DNA of 64,000 nt from Symsagittifera roscoffensis. Taxonomy: Eukaryota; Xenacoelomorpha; Acoela; Convolutidae. The stretch's first letter is position 1; each line of letters opens with the position of its first letter. The translations under genes were made by a program, and so were the position numbers. The notes under the pieces were generated by a model that was not told the DNA's origin, ran no database searches, and saw nothing but the letters and a program-made list of their open reading frames with translations. Where the stretch lies: positions 14,195,019 to 14,259,018 of the forward strand of contig NC_087065.1 in the NCBI RefSeq assembly GCF_963678635.1. Direction: 5' to 3'. Shown here one piece after another: positions 63,636 through 64,000 of the stretch.

Positions 63636-64000
63636 ACTTCTTCTCCTACTCTCTTCATCGCCTTTGCTGTTTGTGTCCAGTCTTCGAGCTCTTCTGTAGC
63701 TAATTTATTGGCGTATTCCGTTGCCTTTGTTACCGTTCTTAGTTTTTCCCAGTCTATTTTCTTCTTGGGTTGACTGGTCTTGTTATTGCGCTTCCTGTCA
63801 AGAGGGTTATTCAGGGCACAGCACATCGCTTTCGGTCTGTGGTCGCTTAGATCCATGCTCGTCGGTACCGTGAAAATCCTCCGTGCGCGTTTTGCCCGGT
63901 CTTGTTGTTTCATAATGAAGCCGTCTATTTCATGCCATGTTTTGTTCTTGGGATGCTTCCATGTTCCTCTCCTCTTGTGGCTGAAAAAGGAGTTGCACCA
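63608..64000 (-). pseudogene. LINE ORF2 segment: endonuclease end and linker
   Basis: The frame enters from the window edge (WCNSFFSHKRRGTWKHPK), passes the endonuclease SDHRP motif and a Lys-rich linker, and stops just after GEEVCGTVEKKP. The stop results from the length of an A8 run. The next segment continues in the -1 frame. The zero-frame text there is A AAA AAA, the form of a -1 slippery site. Confidence 0.8.

Larger units (their letters stand above)
61501..64000 (-). mobile_element. APE-type LINE (non-LTR retrotransposon), degenerate, runs off the window
   Basis: On the minus strand the end of an APE endonuclease domain (TWHEIDGFIMKQ ... DLSDHRPK) is followed by a charged linker and a reverse transcriptase. 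The frames contain NYRGICLLP, QNGFRKNRST, motif A LLDIKKAYPR, motif B QRGLREGCATSP and the catalytic FADD. A C-terminal part with RIGHVTRMPDTR follows and continues into the gap. The 5' end lies beyond 64000. Reading frame is lost at an A8 run near 63615 and between motif B and FADD (62335-62410), where an in-frame TGA also lies. The copy is inactive as assembled. The clade is not resolved. Confidence 0.88.

Noticed and set aside
1-64000. CRISPR arrays, bacterial operons, prophage or plasmid functions
   Set aside because: The tandem arrays here are contiguous diverged satellites without unique spacers. All genes with recognisable homology are spliced animal genes or LINE sequence.

Overview
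This is an A+T-rich piece of a metazoan nuclear genome, probably an invertebrate. The evidence is genes split by many GT-AG introns, animal-type proteins (a YTHDC1-like m6A reader, a PLD3/4-like exonuclease, a rhodopsin-like receptor fragment), an APE-type LINE, several families of short inverted-repeat elements, and satellite or microsatellite arrays. There are no bacterial operons, ribosome-binding sites or CRISPR arrays. Exons stand out as G+C-richer islands in T-rich introns. I cannot name the species.

Layout. 1-1565: two copies of an ~870-bp repeat, one with an internal segment flipped. 1880-2075: the 3' end of a decayed LINE. 2363-28245 (+): a 14-exon YTHDC1-like gene whose predicted protein is 732 aa. 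Its first two small exons (2363-2639) are joined to the rest by inference across a ~17.6-kb intron. Inside that intron, on the opposite strand, lies a complete three-exon PLD3/4-like gene (8325 down to 3289, 555 aa). The same intron holds an orphan minus-strand exon (12526-12695), minus-strand open frames of unknown status (13478-13792, 15103-16223), short inverted-repeat elements and a ~165-bp tandem array (17.7-19.5 kb).

28.3-50.6 kb is mostly repeat: an ~835-bp tandem duplication, foldback repeats, a T-rich block with a minisatellite of about 27 bp, GA/GATA microsatellites, a ~280-bp tandem duplication, a 2.35-kb nearly perfect palindrome (45580-47933) and a 797-bp element with an 8-bp target-site duplication (48638-49434). 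At 50667-50846 and 56102-56297 two phase-compatible exons look like the start of a class A GPCR. Between them sits a 3.76-kb terminal-inverted-repeat element (52139-55897) that carries two different satellite arrays. A smaller relative lies at 57578-58730. After a 200-base assembly gap (61301-61500) a degenerate LINE runs on the minus strand to the window end.

How the parts relate. YTHDC1 proteins read m6A in nuclear RNA and PLD3/4 proteins trim single-stranded nucleic acids in endolysosomes. I see no functional link beyond nesting. The main theme outside the genes is an unusual density of foldback and inverted-repeat DNA. All calls rest on reading the sequence. No database search was run.
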